Of a stretch of DNA of 64,000 nt, positions 1-10,983 are shown in pieces. The first letter of the stretch is position 1, and the number at the start of each line of letters is the position of its first letter. The DNA comes from Astragalus membranaceus (taxonomy: Eukaryota; Streptophyta; Magnoliopsida; Fabales; Fabaceae): positions 186,060,628 through 186,124,627 of the forward strand of contig CM076848.1 of NCBI GenBank assembly GCA_039519185.1, in the 5' to 3' direction. The notes under the pieces were generated by a model. The model worked only from the letters and a program-made list of their open reading frames with translations. It was not told where the DNA came from and made no database searches. The translations under genes and the position numbers were made by a program.

Positions 1-1198
1 TTATAAACGATTACTTCGCACACAATCACGCAACACACACCAAGCGCGCCCCAAAGCGGGCATAAGGCCACATCATGCCGCGCCTCACCCACACTCACCA
101 TCACGCACTCATACATACGGCACACAACAGCACCATTCACAATCATACGACACTACCACGCCACACAGCCACTTGATGGCACAACATCTCAAACAACAAA
201 TTTAAATACAACTTCACCTAAGCATTTTATTATGCATTTTTCAACTACATATTTCCATACTCAAATTACTTGAGACAATTATTAAACACCTTGCACACTT
301 CACAACAATTTCACATCACTTTAACAACATATTTTATACCACAAAATCAACACTAAACAACATGGGTTCATTCAAATAAATTCAATCACAACACTAATCA
401 AGGAAATAACACCAAAATCAACTCATCAAGCTCTCCTAACACCTAACCCACACATAACACAAATCATATAAGCTATTATGAACGTAAATGAGAACCCCCT
501 AACCTTAAATTTGCTCAAACCGAAATTTCACCGAACCACGAACACACTCCGGACCCGCTCCAAAAGCTCTAAACCGAATCCATCGACCGAAACTCCTCCA
601 AATCACTTCCAAAGCGAAACCCAAGCCTCAAATTCGAATATAAGCTTCCAAGGAAGTCAAAACCTCTATTTCCGCTCACTTGAGCTCCAAAGGGTCAACA
701 ATGGTAACACGAAAACGAGTAGAAATAAGGTGATGAAAATTATACTAATAGAAAGAGGAGGAAAAATGGAGAAGATTGGTACCAAAAGCCCCTTACCTAG
801 ATTAGAATTGAGGGAGATCCCCCCCCCCCCCTTTCTTCCTCGCGGTCGCGGCTCCCCCCTCCCTGTCTCGCGTTGCTTCTTTTTCCTCTCCCACTGTTTT
901 CTCTTTTTTTTTTTCTTTCAGCCCATCCTCTCACTCTCTCGCTGCCTCCTTTCTTTTTTTCTTCTTTCATTTATTTCATTAGGCCCAACCAAAGGCCCTA
1001 ATTGCACCCCCCTCAATTTTCTTCTACCACTCCCTAACACACACAAAATACTAACTCTATTACTTCCACCACTTAATTATTTGTTAACACCACTTCATTG
1101 ATTTAATAAGATACCATATTATTATTTCTAATATTTCTCCACAAACTAATTCCCTCTAATCAATTAAATAATTATCCAATTATTTTTGGGGCGTTACA
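1..1198 (-). mobile_element. Partial LTR of a retrotransposon (cut by window edge)
   Basis: The right edge ends in ...GGGGCGTTACA; read on the minus strand it starts TGTAACGCCCCAAAAA, a start common in Ty3/gypsy (Tekay-type) LTRs. The other end lies outside the window, so neither length nor target duplication can be seen. The stretch is AT-rich, with a C-run near 821 and pyrimidine-rich blocks near 840-960. The 207-residue open frame at 478-1101 is low-complexity and not believable as a gene. The element appears to interrupt the Ogre-like element that follows. Strand is inferred from the terminal sequence only. Confidence 0.5.
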
Positions 1199-2439
1199 GC
1201 CGGCACCGTTACTTCAAGGACACTAACTACCGAGAAGTCTGCTTAGTATTTCAGCTTTCCTATTCATTAAATAAAATTCCCGACGTAATCTTAAGTCGGT
1301 GTGCCTTCTGCACATTTGGCCTCCAATGTCAATATCAAACACTTTCCTTTCTTTTTACTTCCGTCTATTTTCGAAATGATGTTTTGTGATAATTGATACT
1401 GGATTGGGAAACATGTGGCATAATCAAAAGCATTACAATCATTACGAAATTTCCGAGAATCACAGAAGAGATATAGTCTTTCATTAAAATACCTATAAGG
1501 AAGAAGGGAACCGCAGGAATAGAGCAATAAATGCGCGATCATCTCAAATGATAAGTCCCAGTCATGCGCAATCGACTTAGCAGTACAAATGCACTTGATA
1601 TCCTCATGCCGGAAGTCCTGCGAGTTGAAGGACCAGCAAAAAGAGAAGCCCAAAAAGAAAAGCAAAAAAAGAGACAAAAAAAAGGAGGCAAAAAAGCCAA
1701 AAAGAAAAACAAAAAGAAGCAAAGAAAAATAAATAAAAGCGAGAAAAGAAAAGAAAGCAAGAGTGAACCATTCCATATTTCATATGCATACATTACATGC
1801 ATGTCATATGCATAACACATGTCGCACACCGACCTCAAGTGTCGATCCTTTCAGTTTTTTTTATTATTATTATTTAAACACGATAAGTGCTGACCTTAAC
1901 TCAGCAAACCAGATCGTAATGTTAACACCGCGAGCCCCAGCGCTCCTTAGACCTCCAAAGGTCATCCAATTCAGATCGCACGTCGGCATCGAGCACCGAC
2001 AGATCATCCGGCCCCAGGCCATTCAGACTAGCTGTGTCAGCCTAAGACATAGTGGACGTCATTCGTGATCAGTTCTAGACCTGATCTTATTAACGGCCGC
2101 TCGAAAAAGGCCACCCTCGGACCCCGGCAGTCCTTCAAAGCCCCAGTGTACTTTCGGACCCCAATTGGTCCTTTAGGGTTTAGGCAACCCCTGGGAGCCC
2201 CGTGCTCCCTTAGAGCCCAAATGCTCTTTTCGAGCCCCGGTGCTCCTCCAGATCCCCAGTGATCATTTCTTTATTGTTCTCGGCTAACACGCAAAGTGTT
2301 AATCGTCCCTCATTTCCTTAACTCACCTTCCCCCTAAGCGGACAAAATTAGCGTCTATTCTATCTTTATTTTTATTTCTACTACGAAAATCTGAAAACAC
2401 ATCACCTTTTCTAGTAAAATATAAATAAAGAGGGGCAGC
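1199..2439 (+). mobile_element. 3' internal region of an Ogre-like Ty3/gypsy element, with polypurine tract
   Basis: This lies directly upstream of a complete LTR and ends in a purine-rich tract, AAAGAGGGGCAGC, at about 2427-2439, the expected primer site for plus-strand synthesis. No reverse transcriptase or integrase is visible, so only the non-coding 3' part is present; the rest is cut off by the LTR to the left or lies outside the window. It holds an A-rich lysine-coding stretch at 1640-1760 and a set of short phrases of the type CCCCAGTGCTCC near 1930-2260. Confidence 0.6.
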
Positions 2440-5395
2440 TGTTATACCCCAATTTTGTCCGATTTTTTTTCGCAATCTTTTTTATCGTTTATTTTGCTAC
2501 GTGGAAGGTTTTTTAGGCTCATTCGATGCTGTTTCATTTTAATTCGGGCCAGCGCTTACTTTGTTCAATCGAGCTGAAATGTCTCTTTGTCTAATTGACC
2601 CTATACTTGCGTGGTTGGCTTGTATTCCTACGATTCATGCCTGTCTAGTAATGTGGGCCTATGTGTGGCTATTGGACCCATGTTACTAATTTGTCCAAAT
2701 TGCGCCCGATTTTAGAAAATTGCTCTAATCGGGCCTTATTCTAGTCATTTGCCTAATTGGGCCTATGTTTAGTCTTTTGATTGGGTTTGGCCCAATTCAA
2801 TCTTTTCCATTTTGACAAAAAAAAACAATAATTTTGTCCATAGTCCAAATGATAATTTACAGAAATCACAAATATAAATAAAAATCAAAATACAAAATAA
2901 ATCCAAAATACAATAATCCCAAAAAAATACAAAAAATAGAAAAGCAAAAACACAAAAAAAAACAGAAAAAACGAAAACGCAAGCAGCAGCAGATCCATGG
3001 GCTAATTCTTGTTGCCCAAGGGTCCAATACCTGAAATAGGAAAAACAAATCAAATTAGAATCAGAAATTAATTTCCTAAACCTGAAATTTGCCTATAAAA
3101 ACAAGCTTGAATCAAAGAGAAAAGGGCAGACAGAAAAATTCACACAAAATTCAGAGCAAAATTAGGGTTTCACACTGAAACCCTAATCCCAAAGTTCAAA
3201 AAAATTCTTAAACAAAGAAAGACAGGTACAGCGGCAGTGAAGCAACAGTACGCAGTATCAGTGAGTAACAACAGCAAGAGGAGACTAAACCAAAGCTGGA
3301 GTAGAGGTTGGTTATCAATGTAAATTATTTTGTTTTATCAGAGTAGGGTTGAAACTTGCTATTTTGTAGAAAACCATAATCGCAACTCGAACTAATAATG
3401 TGAAATCAGTGAGAACCTGAATCTGAAAAATGCACGTATGAATTAAAAATCTTTTTTTCAGTTTCACGTTTCTACTAGGAAGCACTTTGAACAGACTAGG
3501 GTGAGAAAAAGAGGTGAGCAAAATAGGTTATAATTAGGTTTGCAAATAAGTTAGATCCTCTCTGAAAAATCACGAACAGAACAGTTCGAACACAATTAAA
3601 TTAGAGTTTTAATTTTTTTTGAAATAGCTGCTAATTGAGATAGGAGTCAGTTGCTAAAAAACTAGGTTTTAGAAGTTTTGAAATCAGAATCTAAAAGGGG
3701 GATTTAAACAAAAAAGGCAAAGAACAGAGATGAGTAAAGACCTTCGGCCGCCGTCACGGTGGTCGTCCACCCTCCCCGTTGGCCGGTACGCCTGGTCCCC
3801 TCCGTCGCCGTCAAGAACCTACCCATCGCCGTCGCTGGTCCGACGGTCACGCGGTGACCATCGCGTTCATCGTCACAAGTCCGTCCACCGTGCACTGGCG
3901 TCACCGTTCGTCCCCAAAAACGACGCAAAGACACCGTCGTTAAGCAGAACCTGCCGTCGCACCCTTCCCTCTGCCGCGAGCACAGTCGCGAAGCCTCCTG
4001 CACCACCGCAAACAGCCCGTCGCCGTACGGGTTTTCGTTTTCGCGTACGCTGTCGTCGTCGCGAACGTCGCCATCGCCGGCAAAAGAGTGGTCAGCCGGA
4101 GCCGTTTCACCGCCGTCTCTCTCTCTCTCTCTCTCTCTTGGTTTCTCTCTCTCCGGCGTAAAACTCTCTCTCCCTGCGTGATTTTAGCCCTTTCTCTCTC
4201 CAAAAATTTCAGCTCTCTCTTTCTCTGTTATGGTGAGCGGCGCAGCAATGGAGAGAAGGAAATTAGGGTTATTTTGCTTTAGATTTCCTTATATAGTCCC
4301 ATTCCTATTTTAATTTTTTGTAAAATTAAAAATGTCAGATTACTCCCTACACCCCTTCGTTTACTGCGTAAGCCTCCCTGAAAAGCCCACAATTCGTGGG
4401 CTAGTTAATCTGAAACTACAAACTGGGCTGCTGCTTTTCACACCCAGTTTTTTTTAAATAATACAACTCCCTTCTGTAAACTGCACCTCATTTTACTGCT
4501 GCACCCTTCTTTTCGTTTTTATTTAATTTCTCTTACAAAAAGCCTACAAAATACCTAAATAATTTACTTAATTCCCAAAAAATATAGATAGGGGACTAAG
4601 TCGACTGTACAGTCGGGTTAGTCTGCTTTTTAGGTCACTAATGAACCGTTACGGATCATGGCCTAAAATCCCTATTTAAAACAAACAAATTTCTAAATTA
4701 AAATAAACACAAACATGTTTATTCCCACAAATCAAATTCTCAAATTAAAGGACTAAGCCGACTGTACAGACGGTTGGTCCCTATTCCAATAAAATCAAAC
4801 AAATACACTTCAAACCATTTTCCAAACTCCAAAAACTCTATTTTCACAAAGTAGGGGACTAAGCTGACTGTACAGTCAGGTTAGTCATCGTTTTAGGACA
4901 AATGAACTGATCACTGAGGAGTCCTAAGATCCCTATATTAAAAAATACCAACCAACAAACATTTTTCTACCAAGAACTACGTGTGATTTGATTCTCTACC
5001 AAGAGATACGTAGGAGCAGATGGGGGCCCACATCTGTCAATTACACTAATAAAAAACATTTTTTAGTCCTTTTCTAAATAATCTTTTTCTTAAATTCAAA
5101 TAAAATATCAATTTTCTTCTTTCTTTTTAATTCACAATAAAAGGGTAAAAATAAATGTTTTCAAAATTAACTTCCGCTTCTACAACTAATTAGCAGGTAA
5201 CCTTCCTTAGGAAGGATGTCGTGGGGTGCTAATACCTTCCCCACGCATAACCGACTCCCGAACCCTAATCTGGTCTCAAGGACCCTTATCCATTCAAAAA
5301 GGGATTTTCCAATATTTGCCCTCAAACTAAACATTGGTGGCGGCTTCATTTTTGAACCTTCGAGGAATCCTCACCCGGATTTTTCGGTCGCTACA
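2440..5395 (+). mobile_element. 3' LTR of an Ogre-like element (about 2.96 kb)
   Basis: The LTR begins TGTTATACCCCAATTTTG right after the polypurine tract and ends ...GGTCGCTACA. Nearly 3 kb is very long for an LTR and fits the Ogre/Tat group. Its 3' half matches, in inverted orientation, the solo LTR at 6359-8925, including repeated GACTGTACAGTC palindromes. A GC-rich, arginine-coding block lies at 3730-4090 followed by (CT)n. The open frames there are compositional and not genes. No target duplication can be tested because the 5' end is off-window. Confidence 0.65.
4591..4880 (+). repeat. Three repeats with 12-bp palindrome GACTGTACAGTC
   Basis: The palindrome occurs at 4603-4614, 4760-4771 (last bases changed) and 4866-4877, each preceded by GGGACTAAG or GGACTAAG and followed by GGTTAGTC or a close variant, then by a CCTAAAATCCCTAT or CCTAAGATCCCTAT phrase. 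The same module appears three times in the solo LTR at 6835-6846, 6989-7000 and 7154-7165. Conservation between two diverged LTRs suggests a functional U3/R element or a structure-forming site; that is inference. Confidence 0.7.
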
Positions 5396-5779
5396 TTTAC
5401 TAATTAGTATGATACTTGTATTTCAAGCTGATGTGATGATACCACCACTAGTGGAAAAAAGGCTTTTAACATCAGAGTTTAACATCGGTTAAAATTGAAC
5501 TGATGTTAAAAATAGACACGGTGGCAAACTAGTAAATAAATGGCACACATAATACGCTTTTAACATCTGTTGCTAAATGACCGATGCCAAAAGTGAAGAT
5601 ACGGTGGCAAACTTGTAAATAAATGGGTATAAAACATACATTTAACATCAGTTGCTAAATGACCGATGCCAAAAGTGAAGACATGGTGGCAAACTTGTAA
5701 ATAAATGGTGTTTAGAACAGACCTTTGACATCAGGTACTTTACAACCGATGTCAAAAGTGTAAAATGAGATTCAAGTTC

Positions 5780-6358
5780 AACCATCGTGCCCTCTCTTCT
5801 CTCTAGCGCCGCCTAACCCTTTTCTCTTGGTCTCAGTTCTCTCTTCTCTCGCTCTCAAGAACCTCTCGCGTTCTCTCTTCTCTCGCTCTCAAGAACCTCT
5901 CGCCTAACCCTTTTCTCTTGGTCTCAGTTCTCTTTCAGCAACCTCACGCGTCCAGCAAGATCAAAGGACCTCTCGCTGTCAACCTTTATCTCGCCGGAAA
6001 CCCATTTTCCAAACCCTCCCTCATCGCAAACCCTAGAACCAGTTTCACCAACACTCCTGCTAACAATCCTTCAGGTATTATTATCTCTTTCTTTTTATAT
6101 ACTTTATTTTTCCAATTAATCTTAATCACTTTCAATTTGAAATATTGCTGTGGATTTTCACATGGTTTTGGCGTTTGGTATTCTGTAGATTTTCCAAGAA
6201 AAAGCTCTGCTGGGATAAGAGATAGTGGAGGGTGTTTACGGGACATAGTTGATGACAAAGAAAACGCGAAAATCGCTATTCCTTTCTTCTTCAGGTTTGC
6301 CATTCCCTATTTGGTTTTAATTCTTTTGCTGGTTAGGTTTTTGATTGAAATGCACCGA
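5780..6358 (+). pseudogene. Unidentified exon-like sequence captured by the CACTA element
   Basis: The stretch starts with two tandem copies of a roughly 34-bp CTCTCGCTCTCAAGAACCTC-type phrase, as in a 5' leader, then an open frame rich in Ser, Pro and Asn that ends at a plausible donor (TTCAGGTATTA near 6070). A second open piece follows at about 6187-6295, with residues SSAGIRDSGG and DDKENAKIAIPF, ending in TTCAGGTTTGCC. I do not recognise the source gene. Plus-strand exon-intron layout matches the better-recognised HD-ZIP III fragment further right. The solo LTR interrupts its 3' side. Confidence 0.4.
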
Positions 6359-8925
6359 TGTCGTGACCGTGATCCCGACGTAGACGGCTCAAAAATCGAT
6401 ATTTCAGGGAGTCGCCACCCAATTTATTAAATAGGGAAAATTGAGAAAAACCTACCTTAAAATTAATGGTCTGCGTAAACTAGGTTGGATTCGGGAGTCG
6501 GTTATGCATAGGGAAGGGCGAAAACTTAATTCCACTACACCCCTAGTACATCCGTCCTAAGACAGTTACCCTAAATCTGATTGTGCAAATATAAATTACG
6601 AATTTATTTGTTTTACCCAAAAATAAAATAGTAGAGAATAATAAGGGCTAATTTAGAAAGGTTTAATTTTGACTTGACGGGGAAGCCCCGCTCCTACGTA
6701 TCCTCTGGTGCAATGAGGAACTCAAAAGTCACGTAGTTCTTCCTGAAAAATTTTGTTGGTTGGTATTTTTTAATATAGGGGTTTTAGGATTATTGAGCTG
6801 TACAGCTCATCCATCCTAGAACGCTGACTGACCCGTCTGTACAGTCGACTTAGTCCCCTATTTTATAAAAATGGAGTTTTTGGAGTTTTGGAAAATGATT
6901 TTATGTGTGTTGGTTTGATTTTATTTGAATAGGGATTTTAGGACTCTTGAACCGTACGGTTCATTTATCCTAGAATGCTGACTAACCCGTCTGTACAGTC
7001 GGCTTAGTCCCCTATTTTCGAAAGATGGAGTTTTTGATTTATGGAAAGAAATATGTTTGTGTTTATTTTGATTTAGAAATTGTTTGTTTTAAATAGGGAT
7101 TTTAGGACATGATCCGTAACGGTTCATTAGTAACCTAAAAAGCTGACTAACCCGACTGTACAGTCGATTTAGTCCCCTATTTATATTTTTTTGAAAATGA
7201 AATATTTATCTATTTATTTTTATAGGTTTTTTGTAAAAGGAAATAATAAAAACGAAAACAGAGGGTGCAATAGTAAAATGGGGTGCAGTTTGCAAAAAGG
7301 GAGTTGTATTATTGTTTGCTTGAATGCAAAAGTATTAAGCTCCTTTGTGTCCTAGAGGGGTCCCTCTGGGAATAGATCTAAGGCTTTTTCTATCAAGTGA
7401 ACCTCTCAAAGGTAGCTCTATAGAGCCCTAAATAAGGTTCCTAGAGCCAACGACCCCAATTAAGAACACTGATCAACAACAATAGGCAAGCTATTAGGAG
7501 TGCCAGCATTCTCAAGAGGGACCAAACTCTAGGTGAGACTTTCGTGACCACCCAACAGGACGCACATCCAGTAGGCCATCACTACGCAGTCTCGTTCTAA
7601 CTTAGGTTATTCTCCAGTCCGGGTACAGGACTATTCTCACGTGTGTGCAGAAGTGTGATAGTGGAGTGTGTGTAGGAGCAAAATGTTAAATATACCCCCT
7701 AGTTGCAAAACAAACAAACACATATACAGAAAATAATAGTCTTCTACCCTAGGGTTTATATCAAGCATAAAATAAAGATATACAAAAAAAAACTAAAGAA
7801 ATAAATAAATAATCAATAAATCAATAAATATGTACATAAATAAATAAATAAATAAACAAATAGATATAAATAAATAAATACAAAACTAACCTCAAGCTGA
7901 TGAACGCGAGGAACGCCGAACCGGACCGAGCAGTCTGACCAAGTCAATTGCGAATCGGACTGCTTTGAGAACCGAAAAAAACCGATTCAACAAAAAAAAA
8001 TTACAAACTAATCAAAGACAGACTTTTAGTGTCTGGACCGCAAAAGGCTAGCCCAAAAGATCACTTAATCTGCCAATGACTCCTCCTTCCCCAAACCTTC
8101 ACCTCTCAACCTCTTTTATAGTCAATTTCTATAGGGTTGTTGTTTCTTGCAAGCAATGTGGGACTAAAACAAGATAGAGAAAACAATTCCCACTTAGAGA
8201 ACACAATTCCCGCTTTTCTCAAACCTGTCACCCTAAAAGCGCGATACCGGATTCGTTAACCGTTGGATCGTCTTGGTTTTTTGACAGTAGGTTCGTGAGA
8301 CATATATCTTCACTTTCACCGTTCGGATCGTCAAAACGAGGTCTGAGGAGAGAGAAATTGCCTTCGCAATAGCTGCAGTTTTTGGTCCGTTTTTCTCAAA
8401 CCTCTCACCGTAAAGGTGCGATTCCGGATTCGTTAACCGTTGGATCATCTTTTTTTTTTTGACAGCAGGTTCGTGGGACATGTGTCTCCACTTTCACCGT
8501 TCGGATCGTCAAAACGAGGTCCGAGGAGAGAGAAATTGCTTTCGCATAGTAGCTAAAAACTAAGACCCGAAAATACCCAAAAGCGACTACTTTTTGTAAT
8601 AATAATTTTTTTATTGCACCTCCCCTTTTTTATTTTCTTTTGTAATTTGTATTATTTCTTATCTATTTATTTTTTTTATTTTCTTTTTTTAATTAAAGAT
8701 ATTGCAACAAGAAAAATAAATTAAATTTACTTTGTAATTTTTTGAATTAGCATATATTTTTTTAATTTTTGTTTAACCACTAAAAAAAGTAATAATAACG
8801 CAAAATTAGTAAATTAGCGCAAAATGACCTATTCGAGGGATTAGGAATCAAATATACGCGAAAAACGTATTTTTGTGATTTTTTGAAAAAGTAAAAAATG
8901 TACCGGTTAAAATTGGGTGTTCACA
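6359..8925 (-). mobile_element. Solo LTR of an Ogre-like element (2567 bp), TSD ACCGA
   Basis: The sequence begins TGTCGTGACC and ends GGGTGTTCACA, with the 5-bp duplication ACCGA at 6354-6358 and 8926-8930. That proves a complete LTR without internal region, the usual product of LTR-LTR recombination. On the minus strand it begins TGTGAACACCCAATTTTAAC. Its part at about 6430-7320 is related, inverted, to the LTR at 2440-5395, including three GACTGTACAGTC-type palindromes. It lies inside the CACTA element and is therefore younger than that insertion. Confidence 0.85.
8215..8550 (-). repeat. Tandem duplication (about 177-bp unit) inside the solo LTR
   Basis: Two adjacent copies begin TTTCTCAAACCT and share GGATTCGTTAACCGTTGGAT and the phrase CACCGTTCGGATCGTCAAAA, followed by GAGGAGAGAGAAATTG. 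The copies differ at scattered bases. No coding potential is seen. Confidence 0.75.
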
Positions 8926-9351
8926 ACCGACAAAAGAGTCGTTCCTCTCATTAGATAATTAAGGAGTTTTAGATTCTGATTTCTATTGTTTCCGTAATAT
9001 TCAATTCAAAATCTCCATGTCAGCCTCCCACCTTTTTGTATTTACGTCCATGCTTTCTTTCAATTGAGACTACAGCTGTTTCCAGTGCTTCTTGTTCTTT
9101 TTAACTGATTTTATCTTTTCTTGGTGTTATAATAGCTAAACACTTAACTAGTTATGGGAAGCTGATGCGGATTGTGGTTGGAACCTAGGTTGACTACAAC
9201 ATTAGATGAATTTAAATAACTTGGTGAAAGTTAAGGCCATGATATATCTTCTGTATTATAAGTTTTGATGTGGACCACAAATGAAAAGCTCTATTATTCA
9301 TATTTGTGGGTATCTGATTAGACCTTGTGAAGGAGGGGGGTCTATTATTCA

Positions 9352-9693
9352 CAGTGACGGATCCAGAAATTTTCACTTGTGGGGGCAAAAAAAAATAGCC
9401 TATAAAATTTTCTTAAAATATTATTATAAACTTTCCAAAGAACATAATTTCATTACAAAGAAACCTTAAAATACCTAAATTTCTATAAATATATAGCTAA
9501 AAAGATAAAATTAGTACCAATTTACGTTTCTTTTTATTTATCTCTTGTGAATTTCTACATTTAATTTATCTTATGGGGGCGACATTTATTTTTTTATGGG
9601 GGCAAAATAAATTTATTATATATATTCCCAACCAAAATAATTTTTCAAGTGGGGGCAAATGCCCCCAATTAAGAACACGTAGATCCGTGCCTG
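9352..9693. mobile_element. hAT-type MITE (342 bp), TSD ATTATTCA
   Basis: Termini are CAGTGACGGATC on the left and, inverted, CAGGCACGGATC on the right. The 8-bp duplication ATTATTCA is exact at 9344-9351 and 9694-9701. Eight-bp duplications with CA...TG termini are typical of hAT elements. The interior is AT-rich with GTGGGGGCAAA motifs near both ends. No transposase is encoded. Confidence 0.85.
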
Positions 9694-9827
9694 ATTATTC
9701 ATATTGTTGATCATATGATTTTAGAGGTTTGTAATTACCTTTTTATTATTACTTTATGATGATGATAAAATATAAAACAAATTTGTGTAGCTGTCAATTA
9801 ACTTGCTGGCTTATTTGAAATCAACCC

Positions 9828-10237
9828 TGGAGTGTACCTGAACTCTTGCGCCCACTTTATGAGTCTTCCATGCTGCTTGCTCAGAGAACCACTATGGCTG
9901 CAAGCCTTTTCTGTCATGGTTACTAATTTGAAATTATAAATGAAAAGCTATGTAACCCTGCAATTGTTATTCAGGCTTTACATCATTTGAGGCAGATTTC
10001 TCAAGAAGTTTCTCACCCAAGTGTCACGGGATGGGGAAGAAGGCCAGCAGCTCTACGTGCGCTTATTCAGCGATTAAGCAAGTTTGTGCCATTATCCTTT
10101 ATAATAATAATATTATTCCCTGGCATAATTGGCTAGTTATGTTGTAGTAGTCTCAAACTTAAATTTCATTTTTTTTGCAGGGGATTCAATGAAGCTGTTA
10201 ATGGGTTTGCTGATGATGGTTGGTCTATGTTACAGAA
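9828..10237 (+). pseudogene. HD-ZIP III transcription factor fragment (ATHB8/ATHB15-like) captured in CACTA element
   Basis: Three exon pieces with introns between them. Exon-like 9828-9905 encodes WSVPELLRPLYESSMLLAQR followed by TTMAA. Exon-like 9975-10078 encodes a stretch with LRQISQEV and TGWGRRPAALRALIQRLS. Exon-like 10181-10237 encodes GFNEAVNGFADDGWSML after a TTTGCAG acceptor. These match, in order, the region after the START domain of class III HD-ZIP proteins (ATHB8, ATHB15/CORONA group). The homeodomain, leucine zipper, START and MEKHLA regions are absent. The donor after RLS reads AAGTTT and not GT, so splicing is broken. Because introns are kept, the capture was from genomic DNA and not from mRNA. 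Family recognition is from memory of conserved motifs. Confidence 0.75.
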
Positions 10238-10275
10238 ACTCAGTTTGACACATTAAAAGCGCAAGTGCAACAGGT
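10216..10275 (+). pseudogene. Short unidentified exon-like piece fused after the HD-ZIP III fragment
   Basis: After the tryptophan codon of the HD-ZIP III piece the sequence continues through a possible acceptor (TGTTACAG) into codons reading TQFDTLKAQVQQ, ending at a consensus donor CAGGTAAAT near 10273. This does not look like HD-ZIP III sequence. It may be a third gene piece joined in the same transposon or the start of the next captured fragment. Too short to assign. Confidence 0.3.
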
Positions 10276-10585
10276 AAATCTTTTACCCAAAGCTTCGGTT
10301 GTTTTTATATAGATTGATGCATATTCACCTCAAATTTTTCTTCCTTTATGGAAACCTGTATCTTTGTACTTCATCTTGCTTCTCACTCAATATTATGGTC
10401 CTTTTGAAAATTTGTTGAGATGAAAATTTCGCATTAGTACTAACAAATCTTAATGACTAAGCAAGTGCCTATTTTGTGTTTTTGTTCTTTTATATTATTG
10501 TCATTAGTATTTTTGGATGAAAATCACAGGTAGATGCTACATTAGTTTTGGAAAGCAAGTATTTACTATAATTAGTACATTTTTC

Positions 10586-10983
10586 AGATTGGTGGTAATT
10601 TGACTGTAGGTGGTATCGATTATTTTGTAAGTGATGCTTTTGGTGAAGTACATAGATGCATCAGAATAGAAGAACAAGATTTGTTCTCTCAGGGTCAGGG
10701 GGATGGAAAGCATTTGTGAAGGAGCATGAGTTGAAAGTTGGTGATATTTGTACCTTTGAGCTCATTCCTGGGACTCAATTTACCTTCCAGGTTCACATCT
10801 TTAGAGATTCTTTAAGGAAACAGACAATTCAACTTGTCCAACATCTCAAGGTAGTTTTCATGTTTAGTTATTTTTTTCTTTGCTTTCAAACAATTCCTAA
10901 TGTGTCTAATATATTTATTCTTCTATCTTCTGCAGAATCTACCAAAAGGAGAGAAGCTACTTAAGGACATAGAAAGGGAGTGA
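10586..10983 (+). pseudogene. B3 DNA-binding domain gene fragment captured in CACTA element
   Basis: The frame from about 10656 encodes TRFVLSGSGGWKAFVKEHEL, then KVGDICTFELI and FQVHIFR, the C-terminal half of a plant B3 domain (GW..F......L..GD.C.FEL pattern, REM-like). It ends at a donor AAGGTAGTTT at 10850. A further exon-like piece after TCTGCAG at 10936 ends in a stop at about 10981-10983. The N-terminal half of the B3 fold is missing or degraded upstream. It is unrelated in origin to the HD-ZIP III fragment 350 bp away, so the element carries pieces of at least two genes. Confidence 0.7.

Noticed and set aside
478..1101. 207-codon open frame near the left edge
   Set aside because: It lies in LTR sequence, is low-complexity (poly-Phe, Ser/Pro-rich) and matches no family.
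1291..1838. Lys-rich and Phe-rich open frames
   Set aside because: They mirror an A-rich tract in the retroelement interior; no motif or start context.
3704..4203. Overlapping Arg/Ser-rich open frames on both strands
   Set aside because: GC-rich block inside a retrotransposon LTR; the frames reflect composition.
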